Origin: Tribonema minus
Taxonomy: Eukaryota > Sar > Xanthophyceae > Tribonematales > Tribonemataceae
Direction of reading: 5' to 3'
Assembly (NCBI GenBank): GCA_017506865.1
Contig: JAFCMP010000517.1
Span: forward strand, 434,001 to 498,000
Length of the DNA: 64,000 nt
The notes beneath the pieces are model-generated. The model ran no database searches. It saw only the letters and a list, made by a program, of their open reading frames with translations, and had not been told where the DNA came from. A program made the translations under genes and the position numbers. Below are positions 55,501 to 64,000 of the stretch, in pieces (positions within the stretch are counted from its first letter, which is position 1; every line of letters begins with the position of its first letter).

Positions 55501-58500
55501 ACCCTCGGCAACCTGGAAGAGGTTCTCAAGCTGTGGGTCAACGTGTCGCGCGCGTGGGCTTCGCTGGAGAGCATCTTCCTGGCGTCCGCGGACATTAGGA
55601 GTCAGCTGCCCGATGACACGAAGCGCTTCGAGGGCATCGACTCCGAGTTCAAGGAGCTCATGAAGGAGGCCATCGGTGAGTGCAACTTCAAGTTGAAGTT
55701 TTGTTTTCCTGGTCCAGCTGCTGTTGTCTACAGTATGTACTTGGAAGTTTGGCATGTGTTGGCCTGTACTTGCCAGCGTTTTGAGTGACAAGGGGCGGGA
55801 TGCACCGGGCGCGGTGAGATTGTTGCACTGGCAGTGACAGCGCTCCCGTTGTGGTGTCAGGGCAGGTGGACTATGCAACTTGCCTCCAGTCCATATGGTA
55901 CGGGCATGGTGGTATGCAGTAAAATTGCAAGTCTGAGTGCAGAATGAAGCGCCAATAGAATCAACAAGCTCTTGAAAACTGTTATACGATCAACAGTTGG
56001 CCGAATGGTGTGCACTGTTTTTCAGCATTCACATGCATTGCCTGTTGCTTCACATTTGGCTTGCTGGCTCTTGCTTGTTGTGCACGAAACCTGCACCAAA
56101 TAACAAACCATGCGTAAAAATCGGCGCGTCTGCACACACGGCCCCCAAATTAGGATGCTTCTATACGTCAAAGTATAATACACTTGATGTCTACTCAAAG
56201 TTGCCAAGGACTGAAGGTTGGCCTGTGCTTCAGCATCAACACCTGCTGCATACTGCTGCCGCTGACCCACATGACTTCACAACACAATACCACACACATA
56301 CATATGCAGGCGTCCCCAACGCCGTTGAGGCATGCAGCGTGGAGGGCCGTGCGGATGGCCTCAAGTATGATGCTAGAAACATAGAAGTACATCAAAAACC
56401 CAACAACTCTCAAAACAGCTATGAACTGAAGGTTAATGCCCGCCTCAGTAACGACACCTGTTGCATGCGCTGCCGCTGACACACATGACATTGCATTTGA
56501 ACAAGACACTCTACATACCTACCATCGCAACTGCAGGCGTCCCCAATGCCGTTGAAGCATGCAGTGTGGAAGGCCGCGCAGAGGGCCTGAAGTCCTGCAT
56601 GCAGCGCCTGGAGATGTGCCAGAAGTCCCTCAACGAGTACTTGGACATGAAGAAGAAGATCTTCCCGCGCTTCTACTTTGTGTCCAACGTGGCACTGCTC
56701 GACATGTTGGCCAACGGCACCAACCCACCCAAGATCATGCCATATCTCGGCGACTGCTACGACTCGCTGGCAAACTTGACGTTTGTCAAGGGCGCGGAGG
56801 GCGAGGCCGACAGGTATGTATGTATGTATGCTTGTCAACTGACTAGTCACAGGGAAAAATGATACCCCACAACGGGGGTTCATTAGGCAAAGACCATTGA
56901 GGCAGGCATCTGCAGTATGAATGACATTACACAAATGCTTGGGGTACTGCAGGTTAGGGTTAGGGTTAGGAGTCAGACGTCAAGGTGCGCGCGTGCTGTG
57001 ACCGTGCGGCTGCAATGGCATGCTGTCAGACCTGACATTTGTTCTGCTGCACAGCAGGCGAGCCCGCCAGGTATGTACGTATGCGTTTTTTTGCGCTGAG
57101 CACTGATACTGCCCGCTCGCTTGGCGCGCAGCACCAAGACGGTGGACAATATGTTTTCTGAGGACTTCAGACGCATGAGCACAGCAGTTACGGTTAATTT
57201 TAAGTACAACACCTCCTCCCGCTACTGATGCTGAGCACTGTTGCCCTTCTGCTGCGCAGCACTAAGACGGTGGACAAGATGGTGGCCAAGGACCGCGAGG
57301 TCGTCCCCCTGTGCACCCCCTTCACCATGGAGGGCGAAGTCGAGGGCTACCTCAACCGCCTAACAGACATCATGGTGCTGACATTGAAGCAGAAGCTCAA
57401 CGACGGCATCGACACCGCGGTGAACTGGGAGGTGGAGAAGCCGCGGCACGTGTGGCTGTTTGACTACCCTGCTCAGGTGGTTTTGACGGGTACGCAGATC
57501 TACTGGACGGAGGAGACGGAGGCCGCGCTGGAGGAGTTTGAGGGGGGGCAGGAGGACGCCGTCAAGCGCTACCTCGGTACGTATGTCTGGTAAAAATAAC
57601 TGTGGTTGGGGGGGGGGGGGGGGGTGCATGTGCATGTAGGGGGGTAAGCAGTGCCTCAGTAGTATTGTGCAGCAGACTGTGGGCGAGTTTGTCGAAGTGT
57701 GATTGGTGATGCCTCGAGGCTGGCCAGTGTGATTAAGTACACATGGTACACATATGTGCGTGTGCTGCACAGGTATCGTGAGGCAGGGCAGCAGCATTGC
57801 GCAAATTCCAACACCTTCAGTACACAAAACCTCACAGCACCCCCACTTGTATTCTCCCCCCCCTCTTCCCCCTCCTCTGCAGGCGTGTGCAATACGCGGC
57901 TGAACCACCTGATCGACCTCGTCCTGGGCGAGCTCACGTCCGCGGACCGCTGCAAGATCATCTCGCTCATCACGCTGGACGTGCACGCGCGCGACGTCGT
58001 GCAGAAGCTCATCGACGACAAGACGGAGGGCCCCGCCGCCTTCCTCTGGCAGCAGCAGCTGCGCTTCTACTGGGCGCAGCCGACGCTTGACGTCGACATC
58101 CGCATCACCGACTTCCGCTGCAAGTACTTCTATGAGTGGATCGGCAACACGGGGCGCCTCGTCATCACCCCCCTCACGGATCGCTGCTACATCACGCTGA
58201 CCATGGGGCTGCGGCTGTTCCTGGGAGGCGCGCCCGCGGGGCCCGCCGGCACGGGCAAGACCGAGACCACCAAGGTATGTACGGCAGGCGCTTGTGGGCA
58301 TATCGGGAAACTTGGTAGAACATATTTTGCGGGTGCGTGTTGGTGTGTTGTTGGGAGCGTGTCTGTATTTCAAGGTGTTAGGCACGTGGTGATTGTGAGT
58401 GCTGAGACCGTCGGGGCACGGCGCTTGCACTTAATGGTGGCATGTTGAAACAGAGTAATTTGTTGATGCGGTACAGAGCGTGTACAGTAGTGTACAGCAG

Positions 58501-61500
58501 TTGATACCAGGAGCAGCTATGTGTGCGCAGCACTTGCGAGAGGCCAGAACGCACGCGACTGCGACTCTTTATACCACCCCTTATCTCACTTGTTGCACTC
58601 ACTCTCTGCCCATTCTTGATGACCCCCTGCACACCTCATCTGCCGCGCGAAAAGTGGAGAACTGCAAAACGTCACACTGCCCCCTACCTGTATGTACCAC
58701 AAACTCATCCCTATCTACTGCCGGTGCCTATTGTCGTTGCCGCAATCACCCAGGATCTGGCGCGCGCGCTGGCCCTGCCCTGCTACGTCTTCAACTGCTC
58801 CGACCAGATGAACTACCAGACCATGGCGGACATCTTCCGCGGCCTCGCGCAGACGGGCGCGTGGGGCTGCTTTGATGAGTTCAATCGCATCCCTATTGAG
58901 GTGCTGTCGGTGGTGGCCACACAGGTCAAGACGGTACAGGACGCCATCGTCAAGTTTTCGGTGTGCGCCAACAGGGAGCCGGAGTACCAGTCGCGGCCGG
59001 CGGGCACGCCGCCGTGCAAGGTACGTAGGTATCGCATACGCTTGCAAGTCTGCTATGGGAGGCATCTACGGACACGTGCAAGGTATGCTGGTGTGTCAGT
59101 AAGGTAGGCCTTGCAAGGTATGTAGGTATTGCACTTGGTCGGGGGTATGCCAAGGTATGTATGGTTATGACATGCGAGTACGGAGGTAGGTAGTGCGCTC
59201 GCGCACGGATTGAGCAGGACACGGCAAAGCCTCTCTGACTCTTGAGGAAAATGACCTCTTGCCCGTGAACATTGCACTGCTGTATGTAGTGCTCTCACGT
59301 ATACATATGAGCTGGCAATAAATCACAGCCTCCCTGACTGTTGGTGACAAGAAATTTTCCCACCAACATTGCAACAACTGGTGGGCGCACGTGTTTAGGT
59401 TTGTTGGCTGGTGTCGCTCGAACATGCATCGTCTCCAAGGCTGCATGCCCGCACTCTTTTTTGTTTTTACGCACACGCGCACAGCCGCTGAGCACACTGC
59501 ATGCGCCCAGTGACAAATTGCAGGTTGCCCACGTCACCTCAGGCAACTTCAATACGCATCGCCCTCATACCAGTTGAGGTTGCTCAACGCGAAGTTATGT
59601 CACTGCAACTGCAGGTGGGCACATTTGACTTCTGCGGCGACCTGATCAGCCTCATCCCGACGTGCGGCTTCTTCATCACCATGAACCCCGGCTACGCGGG
59701 CCGCACCGAGCTGCCTGAGAACCTCAAGGCAAGTGCTACTTAAAGTACGCAGGTGCTGATGTGTCTGCTTGTGTGACATGCGTGTTGCCGTGAGGATGGC
59801 TTTTGAGCTGCCTGCGAAGCGTGGCATGGCTTTTGAAGTTCTGTTGGCATACATTTGGCTCAGAATGACTTTTATGTGATTGAGCATGCGACTCGAACAG
59901 CAGCAGGACTAGCAACTTGCTGTAATGTCACGCTGCGAAGATGTCTCGGCCACGGAAGTGGTTGATACGTCACCATGCTCCATAGCCTGTTGGGCCATGT
60001 GGGACAGTGACACACAGCCCTTGTTCTAAACCCTAACCCCAACCCTAGTCCCTCGCCACCATACACTTCCTTCTAGAATGTAGCCATGAACCTTGAGCCG
60101 GCCCTGACCGCCGCTGACTCCTCTCTCCCCTGTGACTCTGACTGCGACTCTACCCACCGCCAGGCCCTGTTCCGCTCGTGCGCCATGATCCGGCCCGACC
60201 TCAAGCCCATATGCGAGAACATGCTCATGTCGGAGGGCTTCCAGAAGGCGCGCACGCTCGCCATCAAGTTCGTCACCCTCTACCAGCTCTCCAGCGAGCT
60301 CCTCAGCAAGCAGTTCCACTACGACTGGGGGCTGCGCGCCGTAAAGTCAGTGCTCAGAGTCGCGGGAATGTTGAAGCGCGGCGAACCTCAACTTGACGAG
60401 GCGCAGATCCTCATGCGCGCGTTGCGAGACTTCAACACCCCCAAGATCCCCGCGCACGACACGGCCATCTTCCTGCGGCTCATCGCTGACTTGTTTATGG
60501 GTTTGGAGGTGCCGACGAAGGTCAATGAGGCGCTCAAAGCCAAGTGCGCGCGCGCCGCGCAGACGCTGGGGTTCCAGCGCGACGACACCTTCCTCAACAA
60601 GACCGTGCAGTTCCAGGTAATGTGGTGTACTCTGTGTGTGTTGTCAAGACCGTGCAGTTTTCCAGGTACTGAGGTGTGCTCTGTGTGTGTGTCTGATCAG
60701 TGCTGCGTTGGCTGCCGCTGCATGTGGAACACAAACTGCTTATTAGCCTGGTTTAAGATAGTGAGCCTGCCCTCGACACAACAGGACCCAGTTGTCCTTG
60801 CTACTGTGTGCTGCTGATTGCTGTGCAGCTGATTGTTCCGATGCGTACTGCATCATTCTTTGGACGGGAGTGCCACCCCCGCAGCCCCCAGCGCCCACTT
60901 GCAGCATCGCTCAACGCGTGTGTACTGCACGTGTACCGCACGTGTACTGCATGTGAACCCCCCAGGAACTGCTGGACGTCAGGCACTCCGTCATGCTGCT
61001 GGGCCCCGCGGGCTGTGCCAAGACCACCATATGGCGCACGCTCGCGGCAGCGCACAACCTGGACAAGGCCAAGAAGACGTGCGTTCACGAGACCGTCAAC
61101 CCCAAGAGTGTGTCCGGCGATGAGCTCTATGGCTACATGACCCTCAGTAAGGTGAGTAGAGGCTAGTTGGCGATAGGACAGGTGGTTGAATATGGGGGTA
61201 GGGTTGGGGGTGTGCAGGCGGGCATGTTCGATGGCGGCATAGATGGGTGAAGATGTCAGCCAGTGGACTGGCGGGCATGGAAACCATTGTGAAAGGTGCA
61301 AATGCACCATGTCAGTTGAGCTCTACCGTCTTGTCTATAATTAAGGACACTGGACGGCTTTTTTGTAGGTTTTAACGCCAGAACCAAAACACAGGACACC
61401 CTTTTAATTGCTGCATCAAAAAGATGTCCACCCCGTATTCAATTGCTTCAACAATAAGATGTTCACCCCTCTTTGTGTGCCACACAGTCCAATTACTATG

Positions 61501-64000
61501 TTCACGCCGTGTTCAGAGCAAAGCTGAACTTGCTCGTGGTGCTGGAGCTGGGCTAGGCGGTGCTGCTGTACGTTGCTGCATGACTGGCTCGAAGCCTAAT
61601 AGACTCTGTTTACCAGCTTTGACCACTGTTCAATGGATACATGTAGCACTTTGGTACTTCGAAGGCTGTTGCGGCACGCGGACCCTGACAAAACTGGCGA
61701 TCGGGCGCGAGACGTTTTTTTGCGGCTCCACTGTTTCGTGAGAGAGCGAGCGATAATCATCCCTGAAGAAGAACGTAGCGCATCGAAGTCGATCTTCGTG
61801 CTCTTCTTAAAATGCGTCCACCCCTTTTAATCAGCTGCGCGAAAAGGACGTCCACCCCCCCTTTTTACGCGGAAACAAAAAAGCCGTCCAGTGTCCTTGA
61901 TTATAGACAAGACGGTACGGCTGCATTGTCCTCAGAAAAGGGAGCGGAGGGGGCAGAGGTCTTTGGCGGTGTGTCTGGTGGGTTGAGGTTGGGGGTACTA
62001 GTAGGGACGGGGGGGGGGGTATGGGGGTGTGAGGGCCTGAGTGCAGGCAGGCTTCATTCCTAACGGCATGCAGAGGTTGGGATGTCAGCGAATTGAAGGC
62101 TCTAAAATCAATGCTGCATTAAGATTGTGTACTGCACATGCATTGTTTGTCGGTAGGCTGTGTAGAGCTCGGTGCGCACAAATCAATTCCACTGCGCGTG
62201 CAACTGCGCGCCACTCCCTTTGTATGGACACATGAAAGCTGTGCTGTCATCGTTTTGAAGCAGTTCATGCTTGGGATAACAGCTCCCAACCCCAATGCAT
62301 TGTTGCTGTAGCAGGCGTGTGGCTATGATGCTACCCTGCGCACACGCACTTATGCGCCACTGTTTTGACGTACAGCAGACCAGCACGCCAGGGCCTGGCC
62401 AGTCATTGCACCCTGCACTGCCTCCACTTCTGCAGCAAACTCTACCGCATGTGTCGTCTTGCGCTGTGATTTACAAGTAATTTCATGAAGAAATACCATT
62501 CCTTGTGAAATGTGCAGTTGGGGCGAGTAGCCCTGGCCCCTAAAAACCACCCCACCTAAAAGCATTCAGTAGTAAAGCGCCCTGATAAAAGCCAGGCTGC
62601 ACACAATGTATGTGCACATGCCAATGCGAGTACATGCGTGCACTCAACTGGACTGCCGTGTACTCGTGTGGACGTGCGCAGGACTGGAAGGATGGCGTGC
62701 TGAGCATCATCATGCGCGGCATGTCCAAAAACTTCAGCGACCAGGGGTTCTACGAGTACCAGACGTACAAGTGGGTGGTCTTGGATGGCGACATCGACGC
62801 GGTGTGGATCGAGTCCATGAACACTGTCATGGACGACAACAAGGTCAGTAAAGCTGGTACTGACCGCAGACTGGCCTGCAGAGTTGGTGCTTCGGTCGCA
62901 CCTGTAGGTATGTATGTATGCATTTTTTAATGTAGCCTCAAATGAAGGCATATCAGCTTGAGGCTGCAGTCACAGCAGAGCTCAAAGCATCCCTTGCACC
63001 AAAAGCGGGCAGCATTCGCAAGTGGTCATTTTGTGCCTGCCATGTGTGAAGCGCTGCAAGGAGGGCTGGAAAAATCAAGCAGGAGGAAGCGGTTGTATAG
63101 TGACATTCAACGGAAACCAACCTTGGCACTTCAAGTGTCACTTAAAGTGTCACTTCAAGTATGATTTGAAGGCGATTTAAAAGTCACCGTGCGTCTGTGT
63201 TCCTGGTCACACTACAACAGTAATCTCTACTCAAGTGCAGTGTGTGCAAGATCGCGCCAGAAGACATGTGTCAAAACCAAGCTATCCCAAGTCACGCCCA
63301 CAAAATTACATTGGTGCCATTTGTGTTTACCTAGTGCATATCCAAGGAGCATACACCAAGACTCAGGGTCTGCTGCGGCATGCCTACATACCCCTGCTGT
63401 TACCGTACGCTTCAGTCCTCAACGCCTGCCCTATATCTTTGCACGCGCCCGCAGGTGCTGACGCTGGTCTCCAACAAGTGCATGTACCGCACTGCTGCTG
63501 CTACCGTACACTCCGAACCTCAACGCCTGCCCCTAGTCCGCCAACCCTGCGCGCAGGTGCTGTCGCTGGTGTCCAATAAGTGCATGTACCCCTCTGCTGC
63601 TGCGGCATGTGCGCTTTAACCCTCAACGCCTGCCCCTATTCCGCCTCACCTGCGCGCAGGTGCTGACGTTGGTGTCAAACGAGCGCGTGCCGCTGAGCGA
63701 CGCCATGCGCATGGTCTTTGAGATCAACTCCCTCAAGAACGCCACGCCCGCCACTGTCTCGCGTGCGGGCATCCTCTTCATCAATGAGTCCGACGTCGGC
63801 TGGCGCCCCTTCGTGGAGAGCTGGGCCGCCAAGCGCGAGGACGCCGCGGAACGCGCCGCGCTCCTGGGACTGTTCTCCAAGTACGTTGACGCCACCAGCA
63901 TGCTCGTGCGCAAGGGCTACAAGGAGGTGACGCCGCTGCGCGTCCTCAACAAGGTCTGCACGATCGTGTACCTCCTGGAGGGGCTGCTAGAGGGGGTAGC
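43529..64000 (+). CDS. Axonemal outer-arm dynein heavy chain, beta type (5' part, truncated by window)
   Basis: Twenty exons keep frame for about 2,382 aa: 43529-45364, 46511-46762, 47441-47650, 48507-48739, 49008-49299, 49651-50105, 50991-51216, 52163-52417, 53173-53337, 54089-54490, 55363-55675, 56537-56813, 57260-57576, 57883-58274, 58754-59020, 59615-59728, 60164-60616, 60966-61151, 62682-62843, 63660-64000 onward. Exon 1 (612 aa) is the N-terminal tail; [11 protein letters not shown] and [11 protein letters not shown] resemble the beta class (DNAH9/11/17, Chlamydomonas ODA4). The linker includes [13 protein letters not shown] and [12 protein letters not shown]1 has Walker A GPAGTGKT (1864-1871) and Walker B CFDEFNR (about 1915-1920). 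AAA2 has GPAGCAKT (2166-2173), lacking the third Gly, and Walker B VVLDGDID (about 2247-2254). Intron 16 has a GC donor. The window ends after YLLEGLLEG. The protein is the ATP-driven motor of the flagellar outer arm. Confidence 0.93.
45365..46510 (+). other. Dynein intron 1
   Basis: A 1.15-kb intron starting with a (GC)n-rich donor side and containing a poly-T run at about 46183-46198. No gene or transposon was recognised. Confidence 0.6.
48105..48490 (+). repeat. CCCTAA-rich tract interleaved with exon-4 ghosts
   Basis: CCCTAA/CCCTAG units fill much of dynein intron 3 before exon 4. They separate two ghost copies of the exon 4 start. They are mixed with CCCTGACC variants, so the arrays are degenerate. 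Confidence 0.85.
48316..48550 (+). repeat. Threefold repeat of dynein exon 4 start (about 95-bp units)
   Basis: GGCAG followed by GTGCGTGGCGTGCACGAGGT occurs at 48316, in variant form at 48411, and as the true exon at 48507. Spacing is 95 and 96 bp. Each ghost runs about 40 nt into exon sequence (to the CysMet of RCM) and then turns into CCCTAA repeats. Confidence 0.88.
50208..50394 (+). repeat. Two ghosts of the dynein exon 6 3' edge
   Basis: The exon 6 end with its donor (GAGAAGCTCAGCGCGCTGGA, then CAG|GTGAGC at 50105) recurs at 50208-50240 and 50373-50394, each followed by a GTGAGC/GTGAAC donor-like sequence. Confidence 0.85.
50669..51085 (+). repeat. Threefold ~160-bp tandem repeat spanning the start of dynein exon 7
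   Basis: Units start at 50669, 50827 and 50991 (true exon). Each has TTCCAG or TTTCAG, then GTTTGTGGC-TCAACGTCGCG and about 85 nt of exon-like sequence to ATGCGCAACC. About 75 nt of intron-like sequence with ACGTACTGCTGTCGTGAA follow. A copy of the exon 7 3' edge lies at 51300-51356. Confidence 0.92.
51404..51435 (+). repeat. Interstitial TTAGGG-type array
   Basis: GGTGAGGGTTAGGGTTAGAG-type sequence in dynein intron 7. Confidence 0.8.
51833..51868. repeat. (GTAG)n microsatellite
   Basis: About nine GTAG units in dynein intron 7. Confidence 0.92.
53519..53580 (+). repeat. TTAGGG-type arrays in dynein intron 9
   Basis: Two short arrays (about 53519-53532 and 53561-53580) of GTTAGGGTTAGGG type. 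A further degenerate one lies just after the exon 9 donor (53350-53372). Confidence 0.8.
53821..54125 (+). repeat. Threefold repeat of dynein exon 10 start
   Basis: GTGGACACGGAGGC-CTGGAC follows a GCAG acceptor at 53821, 53961 and 54089; the last is the true exon. Spacing is 140 and 128 bp. Ghosts share about 36 nt of exon, then CACCTGTTCCTCTACTTTGA-like sequence and a common CTGCTGATTGT...CACATCTCATGTATGCAC acceptor block. Confidence 0.9.
54515..54606. repeat. Solo copy of the ~85-bp dispersed repeat in dynein intron 10
   Basis: TTGTACTTTTCATT, TTCTCGCTCAGGGCGCGAAA and TCTACATGT match 27196-27284. Compared with that copy it carries an extra palindrome, TACTTCGAAGTA, at 54527-54538. It lies 25 bp after the exon 10 donor. 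Confidence 0.82.
54987..55004 (+). repeat. Interstitial CCCTAA array in dynein intron 10
   Basis: Three CCCTAA units (CCTAACCCTAACCCTAAC). Confidence 0.88.
56310..56590 (+). repeat. Twofold repeat of dynein exon 12 start
   Basis: A ghost at 56310-56370 (after CATATGCAG) repeats the exon 12 start (56537) with GCGTCCCCAA-GCCGTTGA-GCATGCAG, 227 bp upstream. An upstream CTGCTGCCGCTGACCCACAT block is repeated as well (56255, 56469). Confidence 0.9.
56953..56970 (+). repeat. Interstitial TTAGGG array in dynein intron 12
   Basis: GGTTAGGGTTAGGGTTAGG, three units. Confidence 0.88.
57132..57300 (+). repeat. Twofold repeat of dynein exon 13 start
   Basis: GCGCAG then CACCAAGACGGTGGACAATA at 57132 repeats the true exon start at 57260 (CACTAAGACGGTGGACAAGA), 128 bp apart. 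A shared TGAGCACTG block precedes both. Confidence 0.85.
60024..60046 (+). repeat. Degenerate CCCTAA array in dynein intron 16
   Basis: AAACCCTAACCCCAACCCTA. Confidence 0.75.
60644..60690 (+). repeat. Ghost of the dynein exon 17 3' edge
   Basis: CAAGACCGTGCAGTTTTCCAG followed by GTACTGAGGTGTGCTCTGTG repeats the true exon 17 end and donor at 60598-60640, about 43 bp downstream. Confidence 0.8.
61152..62681 (+). other. Dynein intron 18
   Basis: This is the largest dynein intron seen (1.5 kb). It contains the TA-flanked MITE. The remainder shows no coding potential. Confidence 0.65.
61326..61915. mobile_element. Tc1/mariner-like MITE with ~39-bp terminal inverted repeats
   Basis: Both ends read CCGTCTTGTCTATAATYAAG and continue into GACACTGGACGGCTTTTTTG, with one mismatch over 39 bp. 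The 590-bp element is flanked by TA on both sides (61324-61325, 61916-61917), the target duplication of the Tc1/mariner superfamily. Subterminal blocks GTCCACCCC/TTTTAAT-GCTGC recur near both ends. There is no transposase, so it is non-autonomous. It sits in dynein intron 18. Confidence 0.88.
63455..63700 (+). repeat. Threefold repeat of dynein exon 20 start (about 103-bp units)
   Basis: CGCAG then GTGCTG-CG-TGGT-TC-AA occurs at 63455, 63557 and 63660 (true exon), spaced 102 and 103 bp. Ghosts read AAGTGCATGTACC where the exon reads GAGCGCGTGCCGC. The intron part CCTCAACGCCTGCCCCTA is repeated too. Confidence 0.92.

Noticed and set aside
57360-58430. 356-codon minus-strand open frame
   Set aside because: It is a shadow of dynein exons 13 and 14, crossing their intron, with no independent signature.
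48316-63600. Reading the duplicated exon edges as real alternative exons
   Set aside because: Most lack a usable donor, diverge soon after the edge and break conserved dynein sequence; RNA evidence would be needed.
1-64000. tRNA, rRNA and CRISPR features
   Set aside because: No cloverleaf with conserved arms, rRNA segment or regularly spaced spacer array was recognised; the regular repeats are exon-edge duplications and microsatellites.

Overview
The window is nuclear DNA of a flagellated, plastid-bearing eukaryote. A stramenopile (heterokont) alga is the best guess. Reasons: every gene but the smallest is split by GT-AG (a few GC-AG) introns; a presequence ends in an A-F-V-P motif like heterokont plastid-targeting signals; there is an axonemal outer-arm dynein heavy chain; interstitial TTAGGG telomere-type repeats occur; and lectin/LRR receptor-like kinases are present. 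Exons are GC-rich. Introns are repeat-rich, with long G-runs after some donors and C-runs before acceptors. The species is not proven from sequence alone. Splice models below were built by hand; each is checked for continuous reading frame, but none for expression.

Layout. 1.3-6.1 kb (-): a six-exon membrane-anchored leucine-rich-repeat kinase with an atypical catalytic loop. 6.3-21.7 kb (+): an 18-exon receptor kinase of about 1,421 aa, with signal peptide, bulb-lectin-like ectodomain, Pro/Thr stalk with lysine patches, transmembrane helix, a helical domain resembling the MLKL/HeLo four-helix bundle, and a kinase. The two are transcribed divergently from a 182-bp gap. 23.5-23.9 kb (-): a small two-helix membrane protein. 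24.8-33.5 kb: a repeat-dominated region with two diverged copies of a gene for tandem CxH...CxxC repeats. One copy is interrupted by a 5'-truncated non-LTR retrotransposon whose ORF ends in CCHC and restriction-like endonuclease motifs; the other copy keeps the empty site. 33.8-37.1 kb (-): a protein joining a CBM25/53-like starch-binding fold to a degenerate EF-hand. 37.4 kb (+): a small, probably mitochondrial protein. 39.0 kb (+): Kish/TMEM167, whose first exon is only the ATG. 40.8-42.4 kb (-): a one-TM helical protein. 42.6-43.1 kb (-): a plastid-targeted protein. 43.5-64.0 kb (+): the first 20 exons of an outer-arm dynein heavy chain (beta type), running off the window in the AAA2/AAA3 region.

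The kinase pair may form one sensing module, because of the shared promoter region and matching membrane topology; this is inference. The other genes are housekeeping (secretory pathway, flagellar motility, plastid and mitochondrial functions). The strongest structural theme is how introns behave here: at least nine exons in three genes are preceded or followed by tandem 'ghost' copies of their own splice-site edge, and many junctions have AG|GT at both ends.
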